DNA of 64,000 nucleotides from NCBI GenBank assembly GCA_947168525.1, contig CAMVMG010000002.1, positions 1 through 64,000 on the forward strand. The letters run 5' to 3'. The first letter of the stretch is position 1. Each line of letters opens with the position of its first letter. This document shows positions 50,640-59,266 of the stretch, in pieces. Under the pieces are notes generated by a model. It was not told the origin of the DNA, made no database searches, and saw only the letters and a list, made by a program, of their open reading frames with translations. This DNA comes from an uncultured Bacteroidales bacterium. GTDB taxonomy: Bacteria > Bacteroidota > Bacteroidia > Bacteroidales > UBA932. Made by a program: the position numbers and the translations under genes.

Positions 50640-51332
50640 CTAACGGTTTTTCAACTTGATGGACGCAATCCCGCTCTTGTGGGTCTCCACATCCTGGACG
50701 TCCAGTCCCAGGGCATCGATGTCGCCTGCGCCGGCCACGCTGAAACGGGCTTTATCGGCTTTGCCGGTTACTTCCACGTCACCGGCTCCGTTCACGCTGA
50801 TGGAGAGTTCATTTACGTCGATTCCCTTGGCTTCGATATCGCCTGCACCGTTGATGGTGATGGACAGGGAAGGCACCTGGATATCGCGGAATTCAATGTC
50901 ACCGGCACCGTTAAGCGTCAGGGCCAGGGGTTCGGCTGCGTAGTAACCGCCCTTCAGGTCCACGTCGCCGGCGCCCTGGATGGAGATGTCCTTGAGGACG
51001 GGCAGCGTCACCGTCACGTCAAACGTCTCTGCGCGAAGGTTCACATGGTCTTTGGTTTCCAGAATCAGCGTACCGTTGTCTACATGGAAATCCAGGTAGT
51101 CGAACACCTCTTCGTTGGCGCTGACCTTCACCGAGAAGGTTTCCCGCTGGGAGATGACAACGTCGGCATGTCCGTTCATGACAATTTTGTCAAAGTCTTT
51201 CAGGTCCAGTAGCTTTTCCTGGACAGGACCCTTGCAGGTCACGGTTTTTCCTCCGTTACGGCCAACAAACACGCAAGAAGTGAGGGAGGAGGCGACTAGC
51301 AGGCCGGCAATCAATAATCTAACTGTTTTCAT
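50640..51332 (-). CDS. DUF2807 (GIN-domain) lipoprotein
   Basis: 230 residues. Lipobox SLTSCVFV, then the repeated beta-helix motif NGAGDIE/V that marks DUF2807 proteins, five near-repeats between residues ~115 and 215. Predicted surface or periplasmic adhesin-like fold of unknown role. It is the last gene of the GntR-ABC operon, 8 bp after gntR. Start 51332 gives the lipoprotein signal. Confidence 0.85.
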   Translation of the reverse strand: MKTVRLLIAGLLVASSLTSCVFVGRNGGKTVTCKGPVQEKLLDLKDFDKIVMNGHADVVISQRETFSVKVSANEEVFDYLDFHVDNGTLILETKDHVNLRAETFDVTVTLPVLKDISIQGAGDVDLKGGYYAAEPLALTLNGAGDIEFRDIQVPSLSITINGAGDIEAKGIDVNELSISVNGAGDVEVTGKADKARFSVAGAGDIDALGLDVQDVETHKSGIASIKLKNR

Positions 51333-51340
51333 ATCGTTCT

Positions 51341-51679
51341 CTAATTCTTGAATATATTTGCATCCAGTCCCAGTAGTTCCAGGCGCTTGCGGATACACGG
51401 GACATTTTTTTCCAGAAACTCTTTCCGCTGGGACTCCAGGATATGTTCCCGGGCATCCGGGGACACGAAGTAGCCGATGCCCCGTTTGTTGTAGATAATA
51501 CCATCAGCGGTGAGTTTCTCATAGGTGCGCATGACCGTATTGGGATTCACGCCGATGTCGGCGCCGAACTCCCGTACGGAGGGAATGCGGTCTTCCCCTT
51601 TGAGGGTCCCTGACAGGATGCGGTCGCAGAGCGAATCGGCAATCTGCAGGAAAATGGGTTTGTCAGCGTTGAAATCCAT
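51341..51679 (-). CDS. GntR-family (YtrA-type) regulator
   Basis: 112 residues. Winged helix RIPSVREFGADIGVNPNTVMRTYEKLTADGIIYNKRGIGYFV with a short C-terminal dimerisation segment, the YtrA subfamily layout. Such regulators control an ABC transporter in their own operon; here two ABC genes precede it and a palindrome sits at the operon's promoter (53352-53373). Confidence 0.9.
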   Translation of the reverse strand: MDFNADKPIFLQIADSLCDRILSGTLKGEDRIPSVREFGADIGVNPNTVMRTYEKLTADGIIYNKRGIGYFVSPDAREHILESQRKEFLEKNVPCIRKRLELLGLDANIFKN

Positions 51680-51682
51680 AGT

Positions 51683-52501
51683 TTAGTGTTTGATGGTTTT
51701 GATGCGGAAGAAAATGCAGGCGGCCAGTCCCAGGGCAATCAGGATGCTGATGACCAGCACCCAGTTGAAGGTATGGGACACCATCTGCGCGGCGGAAACT
51801 TCGTCCAGATAGACCAGGTTCTCGGACCAGATGGGAAAGAAAATGTTGAACAGGATGCTCAGGAGCACCTCCAGGGCAAAGACGATGCCGATTCCGCCCA
51901 GAATCTTGTAGCGCTTGAAGCAAATCCCACAGAGCAGGAAATACAGGAGGTTGCTGATAAAGCCAACCAGCAGGATGCTGACGATGGAGCCGGCGGAAAG
52001 GTTGATGAACAGACTGTCGGACAGCTCGGGGACCTTGTTGGCAAAGGCATTCATTCCCTGCATCGCCGTGCCCACGAGGGAGTCTCCTACGGTGGGATCG
52101 GCCAGGCAGATCAGGCTGTCGGCCAGAAAGAACACGGTTACGAACAGCAGCGGGATTACGATCAGGGTGATCAGAAGCATGGAGAGGAACTTCTCAAAAG
52201 AAGAGGCCGGAATCATGAGCCAGGCCGCCCCTTTCTTCTTGTCGGTGAGGTAACCGTACGTGCGGGACTGGTACATCACAAGGATGATCAGGGCGGTGAA
52301 AAGAATCATGATCCGGGCGCCGAGGGAGGGGCCTGTCCAGCTTTGCGTGAACAGCAGGGAGAGCAGTACCCATACCACGTATACAATCACACCCAGCCCG
52401 CCGATAAACACGGCCGGACCGCTGTGGTTCCGCCACATCTGTCTGAGGTCGAAGAGGAAATAGTTCCAGAAACGCTTGAGGTTGAATATTTCGCTGGTCA
52501 T
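51683..52501 (-). CDS. ABC transporter membrane subunit
   Basis: 272 residues with six membrane helices starting near residue 30, preceded by a polar N-terminus (FNLKRFWNYFLFDLRQMW). Length and position beside the ATPase and GntR gene make it the permease partner. Substrate unknown; related systems often respond to cell-wall stress. Confidence 0.8.
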   Translation of the reverse strand: MTSEIFNLKRFWNYFLFDLRQMWRNHSGPAVFIGGLGVIVYVVWVLLSLLFTQSWTGPSLGARIMILFTALIILVMYQSRTYGYLTDKKKGAAWLMIPASSFEKFLSMLLITLIVIPLLFVTVFFLADSLICLADPTVGDSLVGTAMQGMNAFANKVPELSDSLFINLSAGSIVSILLVGFISNLLYFLLCGICFKRYKILGGIGIVFALEVLLSILFNIFFPIWSENLVYLDEVSAAQMVSHTFNWVLVISILIALGLAACIFFRIKTIKH

Positions 52502-52513
52502 GGCAATGGGAAC

Positions 52514-53341
52514 TTACTGGTTGAACATGGACTTGACAAGTGCCTTATGGGCATGGACGGCGTTGAAGAAGGCCTCCAGATGCACTTTGGAATCGGCACC
52601 GTCCGGATTGGGATATACCTGGATGCTGCCACCCGGGGTGTTCTCTACATACAGGGCATCCGGATGGAGTTCCGCTCTATAGTCGAAATACAGCTTGGAA
52701 GTGATCTCCTGCAGGGAGGCGTTCACCAGCACATCCTGCTTGTCCAGGATGATAATGGGGTCGATGATGTTCTCCAGGTCCCGCACCTGATGGGTGGAGA
52801 TGATGACGGCAGCCTCCTCCGTGGTGTACTTAGTGATGGCCTTGCGGAACTGGGCTTTGGAGGGAATGTCCAGACCATTGGTAGGCTCGTCCATATAATA
52901 GTGACGGGCATTGCAGGCCAGGGCGAACGAAACCCATGTCTTTTTGAGCTGGCCGGCGCTCATGGAATCCATGCGCTGGTTCAGGTCTACCTCGAACTCC
53001 AGCAGGATGGCGGTGAACTTGCCCATGTCGAAATTCTTCCAGAGCGCCCCGTTCTCACGGGCGAAATCAATGGCCTTCGCATGGACTGGAGACACCTCGT
53101 CCGGAAGGTAGAACTGCTCTGCCAGGAGGGAAGGTTCCCGCTGGAAAGGATCCCGTCCATCGACATCGATGCTCCCCCGCCGGGGCTTTTTCAGGCCGGA
53201 GAGCAGGGTAAGGAGGGTGGTCTTTCCCACGCCGTTCTCCCCGAGGAAACCGTAGATACTGCCCTCCCGGACGTTCATGGAGATGTCTTTGAGGACCTCC
53301 TTCTGTCCGTAATTGAAGCTAAGATTGTTGACTGTGATCAT
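52514..53341 (-). CDS. ABC transporter ATP-binding subunit
   Basis: 275 residues. Walker A GENGVGKTT (~34-42), signature MSAGQLKK (~144), Walker B HYYMDEPTNGLD (~165) and the switch His in STHQVRD. First gene of the four-gene operon. The C-terminal ~55 residues extend past the ATPase core. Confidence 0.92.
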   Translation of the reverse strand: MITVNNLSFNYGQKEVLKDISMNVREGSIYGFLGENGVGKTTLLTLLSGLKKPRRGSIDVDGRDPFQREPSLLAEQFYLPDEVSPVHAKAIDFARENGALWKNFDMGKFTAILLEFEVDLNQRMDSMSAGQLKKTWVSFALACNARHYYMDEPTNGLDIPSKAQFRKAITKYTTEEAAVIISTHQVRDLENIIDPIIILDKQDVLVNASLQEITSKLYFDYRAELHPDALYVENTPGGSIQVYPNPDGADSKVHLEAFFNAVHAHKALVKSMFNQ

Positions 53342-53351
53342 ATCTTTGCGT

Positions 53352-53373
53352 GTGTATTAGTTTAATAGTACAC
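53352..53373. promoter_or_regulatory. Candidate YtrA/GntR operator
   Basis: GTGTA-N12-TACAC with further internal symmetry (16 of 22 positions). It overlaps the expected transcription start, just downstream of the -7 element. From memory the Bacillus YtrA operator is AGTGTA-N13-TACACT, closely similar. Binding is inferred. Confidence 0.55.
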
Positions 53374-53375
53374 CG

Positions 53376-53383
53376 CAAAGGTA
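53376..53383 (-). promoter_or_regulatory. -7 promoter element TACCTTTG of the GntR-ABC operon
   Basis: Exact TAnnTTTG on the minus strand, 35 bp before the ABC ATPase start, directly upstream of the palindrome. Confidence 0.55.
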
Positions 53384-53394
53384 GTAATTCTTTT

Positions 53395-54327
53395 TTAAAT
53401 TCCAAATTCTTTTTTGATATTTTCTGCCATTTCGTGCGCAAGACGGGCGCGCGCCTCTTGGGAATACCAGGCAATATGAGGCGTAAGAAGCAGTCTTTCA
53501 GGATGCTCCAGTTTCATCAGGGGATGGTCTGCCGGGAGAGGTTCTTTCACGAACACATCCAGGGCGGCACCCGCAATGAGGCCCTCGTCCAATGCCCGTG
53601 CCAACTCTTCTTCTACGGCAATCCCTCCCCTGCCGGTATTCACCAGATATGCCGTCGGTTTCATCTGCCGGAGCTGCTGATAGCCAATCAGGCCGGCCGT
53701 GCGCTCGTTGTACGGGGCATGGATAGAAATGACATCCGAGCGAGAGAGCAGTTCATCCAGCGAAACGGAAGGGTACTCCTTACAATGGCCCGTCCCGGAA
53801 GTGGAATAATAGATTACCTCCATGCCGAAAGCCCGGCCGATGGAAGCCACTTTCTGGCCGATGGCGCCCATACCCACGATGCCCAGGGTTTTGCCGCAGA
53901 TTTCCGTGAACGGATGCCGATAATCCACATGCACGACATTCCGGCTGTAATAGCCCTCCTTCACGAAACGGTTATAGTGGAAAGCCCTGCCGGAAAGGTT
54001 CAGGATATGCATCCAGGCAATCTGCGCCACGGAATCGGTGGAGTACGCAGCTACATTCCGCACGCTCACGCCCCTTTCCCTACACAGGGGCACATCGATA
54101 TTATTGATACCGGTTCCGGCTTCGCAGACCAGCTTCAGGCCCGGGGCGGCATCCAGGAATTCCTTATTTACAAGCACCTTATTCAGAATGGCTACATCGG
54201 CCTCCCGGACCCGTTTGCGGGCCTCCTCCGGGGTGGAGCTGGGGTAGCAGGTAAGTTCTCCTAACGCGGCAATCTCGGCCAGGGAGGTATCTCCCATGGT
54301 GATGGAATCCAGAAAAACGATTTTCAT
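53395..54327 (-). CDS. D-isomer-specific 2-hydroxyacid dehydrogenase
   Basis: 310 residues. NAD-binding GIVGMGAIGQKVASIGRAFG (~146-165), the Arg-containing NTGRGGIAVEEE, the Glu region VFVKEPLPADHPL and catalytic His in LLLTPHIAW. Belongs to the hydroxypyruvate/glycerate/phosphoglycerate dehydrogenase group; substrate not decidable. The start is 54327 because 54351 lies inside the -7 element. Confidence 0.85.
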   Translation of the reverse strand: MKIVFLDSITMGDTSLAEIAALGELTCYPSSTPEEARKRVREADVAILNKVLVNKEFLDAAPGLKLVCEAGTGINNIDVPLCRERGVSVRNVAAYSTDSVAQIAWMHILNLSGRAFHYNRFVKEGYYSRNVVHVDYRHPFTEICGKTLGIVGMGAIGQKVASIGRAFGMEVIYYSTSGTGHCKEYPSVSLDELLSRSDVISIHAPYNERTAGLIGYQQLRQMKPTAYLVNTGRGGIAVEEELARALDEGLIAGAALDVFVKEPLPADHPLMKLEHPERLLLTPHIAWYSQEARARLAHEMAENIKKEFGI

Positions 54328-54348
54328 ATCTTGTGGTCTTATCTTGTA

Positions 54349-54356
54349 CAAATTTA
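54349..54356 (-). promoter_or_regulatory. -7 promoter element TAAATTTG of the dehydrogenase gene
   Basis: Exact TAnnTTTG on the minus strand, 22 bp before the start at 54327. Confidence 0.5.
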
Positions 54357-54385
54357 GTAAAAAATGATTATATTTACGTCTTGTA

Positions 54386-54916
54386 ATGGCTACGGTAAAA
54401 GAAATATTGTCCCGGATAGACGAAAAAGCCCCCTATGCGATGGTTATAGAGGCCAGCATCCGGGACTATTGCGTCCTGGCCCTTCAGTTTCTCCGCGGCC
54501 AGGCCACTTTCGCCCGCTACTTCGAGCGCCCGTTGCCAGATCCGCTTCCGGTACTGGATAAAGAGGCGGTGGCTCGCCAGTTTGCTGCAGAGCGTTACTG
54601 CTCCCAGCTCTATGCCCCCGCGGAAGAAGCCCTGCTGGCAGACGCTATCGCAGACCTTGCCTTCGCCCAGAGTCAGCGCCTTCCCCTGGCCACCCCGGCC
54701 ACGCCCCAGGCCGATGACCGGGAACGCGCCTGCGTATACATCACGGCCGTATACACCCTCTTCGCCCTCACCCTCCACCAGCGCACGGATTTCGCCGTGC
54801 TCTTCCTGGAAGCGTGGGCCAATTTCAACGCCTTCGCCAGCGCCCGCACCGTCCGCATGCACTACGACCGCAGCTGGAACAGCCGCTACGAATCCCTCTT
54901 CTACCCGCTGGGGTAG
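54386..54916 (+). CDS. Hypothetical helical protein
   Basis: 176 residues, mostly helical and Ala-rich, no signal peptide, no motif I know. A weak promoter (TATATTTA near 54369-54376) lies just before it. Two hydrophobic helices (AVYTLFALTLHQ, AVLFLEAWANF) near the C-terminus may be buried rather than membrane-spanning. Composition matches its neighbours, so it is probably a real lineage-specific gene. Confidence 0.55.
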   Translation: MATVKEILSRIDEKAPYAMVIEASIRDYCVLALQFLRGQATFARYFERPLPDPLPVLDKEAVARQFAAERYCSQLYAPAEEALLADAIADLAFAQSQRLPLATPATPQADDRERACVYITAVYTLFALTLHQRTDFAVLFLEAWANFNAFASARTVRMHYDRSWNSRYESLFYPLG

Positions 54917-54955
54917 CTTCCAATTGCTTTAGTACAATCTTTAAAACCATAAACA

Positions 54956-54995
54956 ATGAAAAATCGCACTCATAGCTGTCAGCATTGGCTTCGCT
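54956..54995 (+). other. Frameshifted signal peptide of the C11-like gene
   Basis: The ATG at 54956 opens the wrong frame. Restoring two A residues in the run of five (54959-54963) would give MKKIALIAVSIGFAMSIASC, a typical lipoprotein signal peptide that runs straight into the gene at 54996. In the current frame a TGA (54957-54959) closes the correct frame upstream. Confidence 0.65.
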
Positions 54996-55754
54996 ATGAG
55001 TATTGCCTCCTGCAACAAAGACAACCCCAATGAGCCGGTGAACACCACCCCGGCCAAATACACCATTATGTTCTACGGCAGCGGTGGCGGAAACGTAGAC
55101 TGCATGCTGGATGGCGGTATCAAGGACTACGTCAAAGCCATGGGCATGGGGAATAAGGACGTGCGTTTTGCCGTCATGTGGAACATGTCCAAAACCGACA
55201 AGAGCTATTCAGAGTATGAGAAACAACAAATGATTGGCGAATGGGGCAAATGCTACCGGTATGAGCTCACCGACAAGACAGACCTTACCAAAGAGGGTTA
55301 CAAGCAATATATCTACAAGAATGCCTCCGAGGTACCCATGTACAAGCAGTCCACGCTGACAGAGTACATCAACTGGGTCAAGAAAAATGTCCCCGCAGAG
55401 AATTATATCTTTGTTCCCACGGACCACGGCGGCGGTTTTGACCTGGACCATGAAATGCTCACCAAAGCCATCGACGACGCCAGGGTCACCGCCATTACCG
55501 GAATCAACCGCATGGATGCGGGCGGAAATTACGTGATGCCAAAGCATGGAGGCTACAGTGTGGGCATTTCCATCTATTCCAAAGCGAAGGACGAGACGTA
55601 CCAGAAACATGGTGCCAACTATACCTCTTCGGCCTTCGATGCCGCCACCCAGTGGAGCAAATGGTTCGATGTCAACCAGATCTCTGTGATGGACGGAAAT
55701 AATCTCAACCCCTGCAACGACTCTTCCTGGGAACTCTTCTGGCTGGAAGACTAA
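54996..55754 (+). CDS. Clostripain (C11)-like lipoprotein with damaged signal peptide
   Basis: 252 residues as readable. YTIMFYGSGGGNVDCM and FVPTDHGGGFD (likely catalytic His near 142) match C11 peptidases, and GYSVGISIYSKAKDETYQKHGANY resembles their C-terminal part. The usual DACLMG block with the catalytic Cys is absent, and the protein is about 150 residues shorter than full C11 enzymes, so peptidase activity is doubtful. The lipobox ASC is retained but the membrane part of the signal is in another frame (54956-54995). It may be decaying, phase-variable, or a sequencing error. Confidence 0.6.
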   Translation: MSIASCNKDNPNEPVNTTPAKYTIMFYGSGGGNVDCMLDGGIKDYVKAMGMGNKDVRFAVMWNMSKTDKSYSEYEKQQMIGEWGKCYRYELTDKTDLTKEGYKQYIYKNASEVPMYKQSTLTEYINWVKKNVPAENYIFVPTDHGGGFDLDHEMLTKAIDDARVTAITGINRMDAGGNYVMPKHGGYSVGISIYSKAKDETYQKHGANYTSSAFDAATQWSKWFDVNQISVMDGNNLNPCNDSSWELFWLED

Positions 55755-55757
55755 ACG

Positions 55758-55788
55758 AAATAGGCTGACCATCTGGCCAGCCTATTTT
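55758..55788. terminator. Terminator between convergent genes
   Basis: 10-bp perfect arms (55758-55767 and 55778-55787) with A-run and T-run edges, between the C11-like gene and icd. Confidence 0.8.
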
Positions 55789-55806
55789 CTTTCTCCGGGG
55801 AGTGGA

Positions 55807-57021
55807 CTAGGCGCCGAGGCGCTTCTCCAGACGCTTGCGGATTTCCTGGAGGAACTGCAGGGAGGTGAGGCCCTTCGGGGTAATGCCCTCGGAGAGATTC
55901 ACCAGGTCCTTGGTCTCCAGACCCTCGTTCAGGGTGTCGAAGCAGGCCTGCTCCAGCTGGTTGGCGTAATTCACCAGTTCCGGGAGATTGTCCATTTCAC
56001 CACGTTTGCGGAAAGCGCCGCTCCAGGCAAAGATGGTGGCCATCGGGTTGGTGGAAGTTTCCTCGCCCTTGAGGTACTTGTAATAGTGGCGGGTCACGGT
56101 GCCGTGGGCGGCCTCGAACTCGTACTTGCCGTCCGGGGAAACCAGCACGGAAGTCATCATGGCCAGGGAGCCGAAGGCGGTGGATACCATGTCGGACATC
56201 ACGTCGCCGTCGTAGTTCTTGCAAGCCCAGATGAAACCGCCCTCGGAACGCATCACACGGGCCACGGCGTCGTCGATCAGGGTATAGAAGTACTCGATGC
56301 CGGCGGCCTCGAACTGCTCCTTATATTCCTTCTCATAGATTTCCTCGAAGATGGCCTTGAAGCGGCCGTCATACTTCTTGGAAATGGTGTCCTTGGTGGC
56401 GAACCACAGGTTCTCCTTCACGTCCAGGGCATACTTGAAGCAGGCGTGGGCGAAGCTGGAGATGGACTTGTCGGTGTTGTGCATACCCTCGATTACGCCG
56501 GGACCGGCGAACTCGTGGATCACTTCCTCGATGCGCTGACCGGAAGCGCCCTCAAAGACGAGCTTGGCCACACCAGGCTCGGTGGTCTGGATTTCCACGT
56601 CGCGGTACACGTCGCCATAGGCATGACGGGCGATGGTGATGGGCTTCTTCCAGAATTTCACAGCCGGGTGGATGCTGGGGATGGTGATGGGTGTGCGGAA
56701 CACGGTGCCGTCCAGCATGGCACGGATGGTGCCGTTGGGGCTCTTCCACATCTGGTGCAGGTTGTACTCGCTCATGCGCTGCACGTTGGGGGTGATGGTG
56801 GCGCACTTCACGGCAACGCCCAGACGCTTGGTGGCGTTTGCGGAATCGATGGTCACCTGGTCCGACGTCTTGTCGCGGTAAGGCAGGCCCAGGTCGTAGT
56901 ACTCGGTCTTCAGGTCTACGAAGGGAAGGATGAGTTCATCCTTGATCATCTGCCACAGGATCCTGGTCATTTCGTCGCCGTCCATCTCGACGAGCGGCGT
57001 GGTCATTTTGATTTTTTCCAT
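55807..57021 (-). CDS. icd: NADP-dependent isocitrate dehydrogenase
   Basis: 404 residues, the homodimeric eukaryote-like type. [11 protein letters not shown] at the start, [16 protein letters not shown] (isocitrate phosphate-site residues), and the NADP loop [25 protein letters not shown]. Converts isocitrate to 2-oxoglutarate, CO2 and NADPH. It ends the citrate operon, 2 bp after the aconitase gene. Confidence 0.95.
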   Translation of the reverse strand: MEKIKMTTPLVEMDGDEMTRILWQMIKDELILPFVDLKTEYYDLGLPYRDKTSDQVTIDSANATKRLGVAVKCATITPNVQRMSEYNLHQMWKSPNGTIRAMLDGTVFRTPITIPSIHPAVKFWKKPITIARHAYGDVYRDVEIQTTEPGVAKLVFEGASGQRIEEVIHEFAGPGVIEGMHNTDKSISSFAHACFKYALDVKENLWFATKDTISKKYDGRFKAIFEEIYEKEYKEQFEAAGIEYFYTLIDDAVARVMRSEGGFIWACKNYDGDVMSDMVSTAFGSLAMMTSVLVSPDGKYEFEAAHGTVTRHYYKYLKGEETSTNPMATIFAWSGAFRKRGEMDNLPELVNYANQLEQACFDTLNEGLETKDLVNLSEGITPKGLTSLQFLQEIRKRLEKRLGA

Positions 57022-57023
57022 GA

Positions 57024-59261
57024 TTATTTGCGGTTTTTGTAGTAATTCATCAGACAGCCGTCGGCAAGGATCTGGCGCTCGTCGGCGGTGAGGTTCTGGA
57101 AGTACAGGCGGATGGGCGTGCAGCGGCCGTCACGGGTGATCACTTTGGCATCAATCTCTTCCCTGCCGTCCAGGATGGCGGCACGGATACCCGGAACAAA
57201 CACGTAGTCCCCAGCCTCATAGTCGAATGGAGTCTCCTTCGCGATGGTAAACGGAACGATGCCCCAGTTGATGCAGTTGGAACGGTAACGCTTGGTGGCG
57301 TACTCGTAGCAGATGTTGGCGTCGCCACCCAGCACCTTCTGGCAGGAAGCGGCCTGCTCGCGGGCACTGCCGTCACCCGGCTTGTTGGCAAACACGCAGG
57401 AACCGAAGGAGGTATCCTCTGCCGATGCACCGGCCACGGCCAGCGCCTTCCGGAGGTCTTCGGTGAGCTTGCCGTCACGACGGGCCAGGTCATCGGCCTG
57501 GATGCGCTTGCTGCGGCCAACATACTCCGGGACACGGCGGGAAAGAGCGAACTCGGAGAGCTTCAGCGGGTTGGAACGATAACTGGAGGTTTCGCCGGAA
57601 GGGATGAGCTCGTCGGTGGTGGTCACCGGGTCGTGAATGACGGCGGCCAGTTCCACCAGCATGTTCTCCTGCATGGGATACATCGTGGGCCAGTCCTTGA
57701 TGTTGGGACCATAGCGGAGCTCGACGGAAAGGTCGGCCTTGCCGAAACCGTTGTAGATACGCTTCTCATAAATGCGTCCGTCGAAGCTGTAGGGCTTGTG
57801 CTCATCCTTGTATTCAATGTCCGTGGCAGCGGTGATGACACCGCCGGCAGCAGCCGTGGCGGCGATGGAACGGGCGTCCATCAGGGCCACCATGGAAATC
57901 TGTCCCTGGCCGGGCTTGGAGCCTTCACGGTTGGGGAAGTTACGGGTGGTGTGGCGGATGGAGAGGCCGTTGTTGGACGGCACGTCGCCGGCACCGAAGC
58001 AAGGGCCGCAGAAGGCGGGCTTGATCACTACGCCGGCTTCCAGAAGCTCTTCAGCGATGTGGTTACGGGTGGTAGCCAGATATACCGGCGTGCTCTGCGG
58101 ATAGGCGCTCATGGTGAAGTAATCGTTGCCGATGGACTTGCCCTTGAGGATGGTAGCAGCCTCGCTCAAGTTATCGTAGGTACCGCCGGAGCAGCCGGCA
58201 ATAATGCCCTGATCGGCATAGACTTTTCCATTCCGGATCTTGGACAGGAGGTCCGGGTGCACCTTTTCGCCGAAACGCTTTTTGGTGTCTTCTTCGATGG
58301 CCTTCAGAACCTTCTCGGGGTTGGCCTGGAGCTCATGGATAGACACGGCGTTGGACGGATGATAAGGAAGGGCGATCATGCTCTCCTGGGTGCCCAGGTC
58401 GATCCGGATCATGGCGTCGTAATAAGCCACGGCACCCGGTTTCAGCTCCTTGAAGGCCTCGGGACGGCCATGCATCTCGAAGTAATCCTTCACCTCGCCG
58501 TCGGTGACCCAGATGGAGGACAGGCAGGTGGTCTCGGTGGTCATCACATCGATGCCGTTGCGGAAATCGATGGGAAGCTCTTTTACACCGGGCCCGGCGA
58601 ATTCCAGCACCTTGTTCTTTACAAAGCCGCTCTCGAAAACGGCTTTCACCAGCGAGATGGCCACATCGTGCGGACCGATCCCGTGACGCGGCTTGCCTTC
58701 CAACCATACCAGCACCACCTCGGGGGCGTTGATATCCCAGGTGTTGCACAGGAGCTGCTTCACCAGCTCGCCGCCGCCTTCGCCCACGCCCATGTTGCCC
58801 AAGGAGCCGTAACGGGTATGGGAGTCGGAGCCCAGGATCATGTTGCCACAAGCGGTGAGGGCCTCGCGGGCATACTGGTGGATCACCGCCTGGTTGGCCG
58901 GGACATAGATGCCACCATATTTCTTGGCAGCAGACAGGCCGAAGACATGGTCGTCTTCATTGATGGTGCCACCCACCGCGCAGAGCGAGTTGTGGCAGTT
59001 GGTCATGGCATACGGCAGCGGGAACTTCTCCAGTCCGCTGGCGCGGGCGGTCTGGATAATGCCCACATAAGTGATGTCATGTGAGACCATCGCGTCGAAA
59101 CGGATGCGGAGTTTCTTGCCCTTGGAGCCGTCCACATCATGTGCGCGGAGGATCTGATAGGCAATGGTGTTCTCCCGGGCCTCGTCCGGGGTTGCACCGG
59201 CTTGGTCTGCAACGGTTTTGCCGTCCAGCAGATAAACACCATGAGGAATGAGTTCTACCAT
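57024..59261 (-). CDS. acnA: Aconitate hydratase
   Basis: 745 residues. Iron-sulphur Cys are visible in [12 protein letters not shown] (~357) and [11 protein letters not shown] (~420). Substrate motifs [23 protein letters not shown] and SYRSNPLKL fit the single-chain aconitase of Bacteroidales. Interconverts citrate and isocitrate. Sits between the citC/citG fusion (5 bp away) and icd. The letter acnA versus acnB or acn is uncertain. Confidence 0.92.
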   Translation of the reverse strand: MVELIPHGVYLLDGKTVADQAGATPDEARENTIAYQILRAHDVDGSKGKKLRIRFDAMVSHDITYVGIIQTARASGLEKFPLPYAMTNCHNSLCAVGGTINEDDHVFGLSAAKKYGGIYVPANQAVIHQYAREALTACGNMILGSDSHTRYGSLGNMGVGEGGGELVKQLLCNTWDINAPEVVLVWLEGKPRHGIGPHDVAISLVKAVFESGFVKNKVLEFAGPGVKELPIDFRNGIDVMTTETTCLSSIWVTDGEVKDYFEMHGRPEAFKELKPGAVAYYDAMIRIDLGTQESMIALPYHPSNAVSIHELQANPEKVLKAIEEDTKKRFGEKVHPDLLSKIRNGKVYADQGIIAGCSGGTYDNLSEAATILKGKSIGNDYFTMSAYPQSTPVYLATTRNHIAEELLEAGVVIKPAFCGPCFGAGDVPSNNGLSIRHTTRNFPNREGSKPGQGQISMVALMDARSIAATAAAGGVITAATDIEYKDEHKPYSFDGRIYEKRIYNGFGKADLSVELRYGPNIKDWPTMYPMQENMLVELAAVIHDPVTTTDELIPSGETSSYRSNPLKLSEFALSRRVPEYVGRSKRIQADDLARRDGKLTEDLRKALAVAGASAEDTSFGSCVFANKPGDGSAREQAASCQKVLGGDANICYEYATKRYRSNCINWGIVPFTIAKETPFDYEAGDYVFVPGIRAAILDGREEIDAKVITRDGRCTPIRLYFQNLTADERQILADGCLMNYYKNRK

Positions 59262-59266
59262 AATAG

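Noticed and set aside
51686..53365. 559-residue frame antisense to the ABC operon
   Set aside because: Covers two well-supported ABC genes on the other strand.
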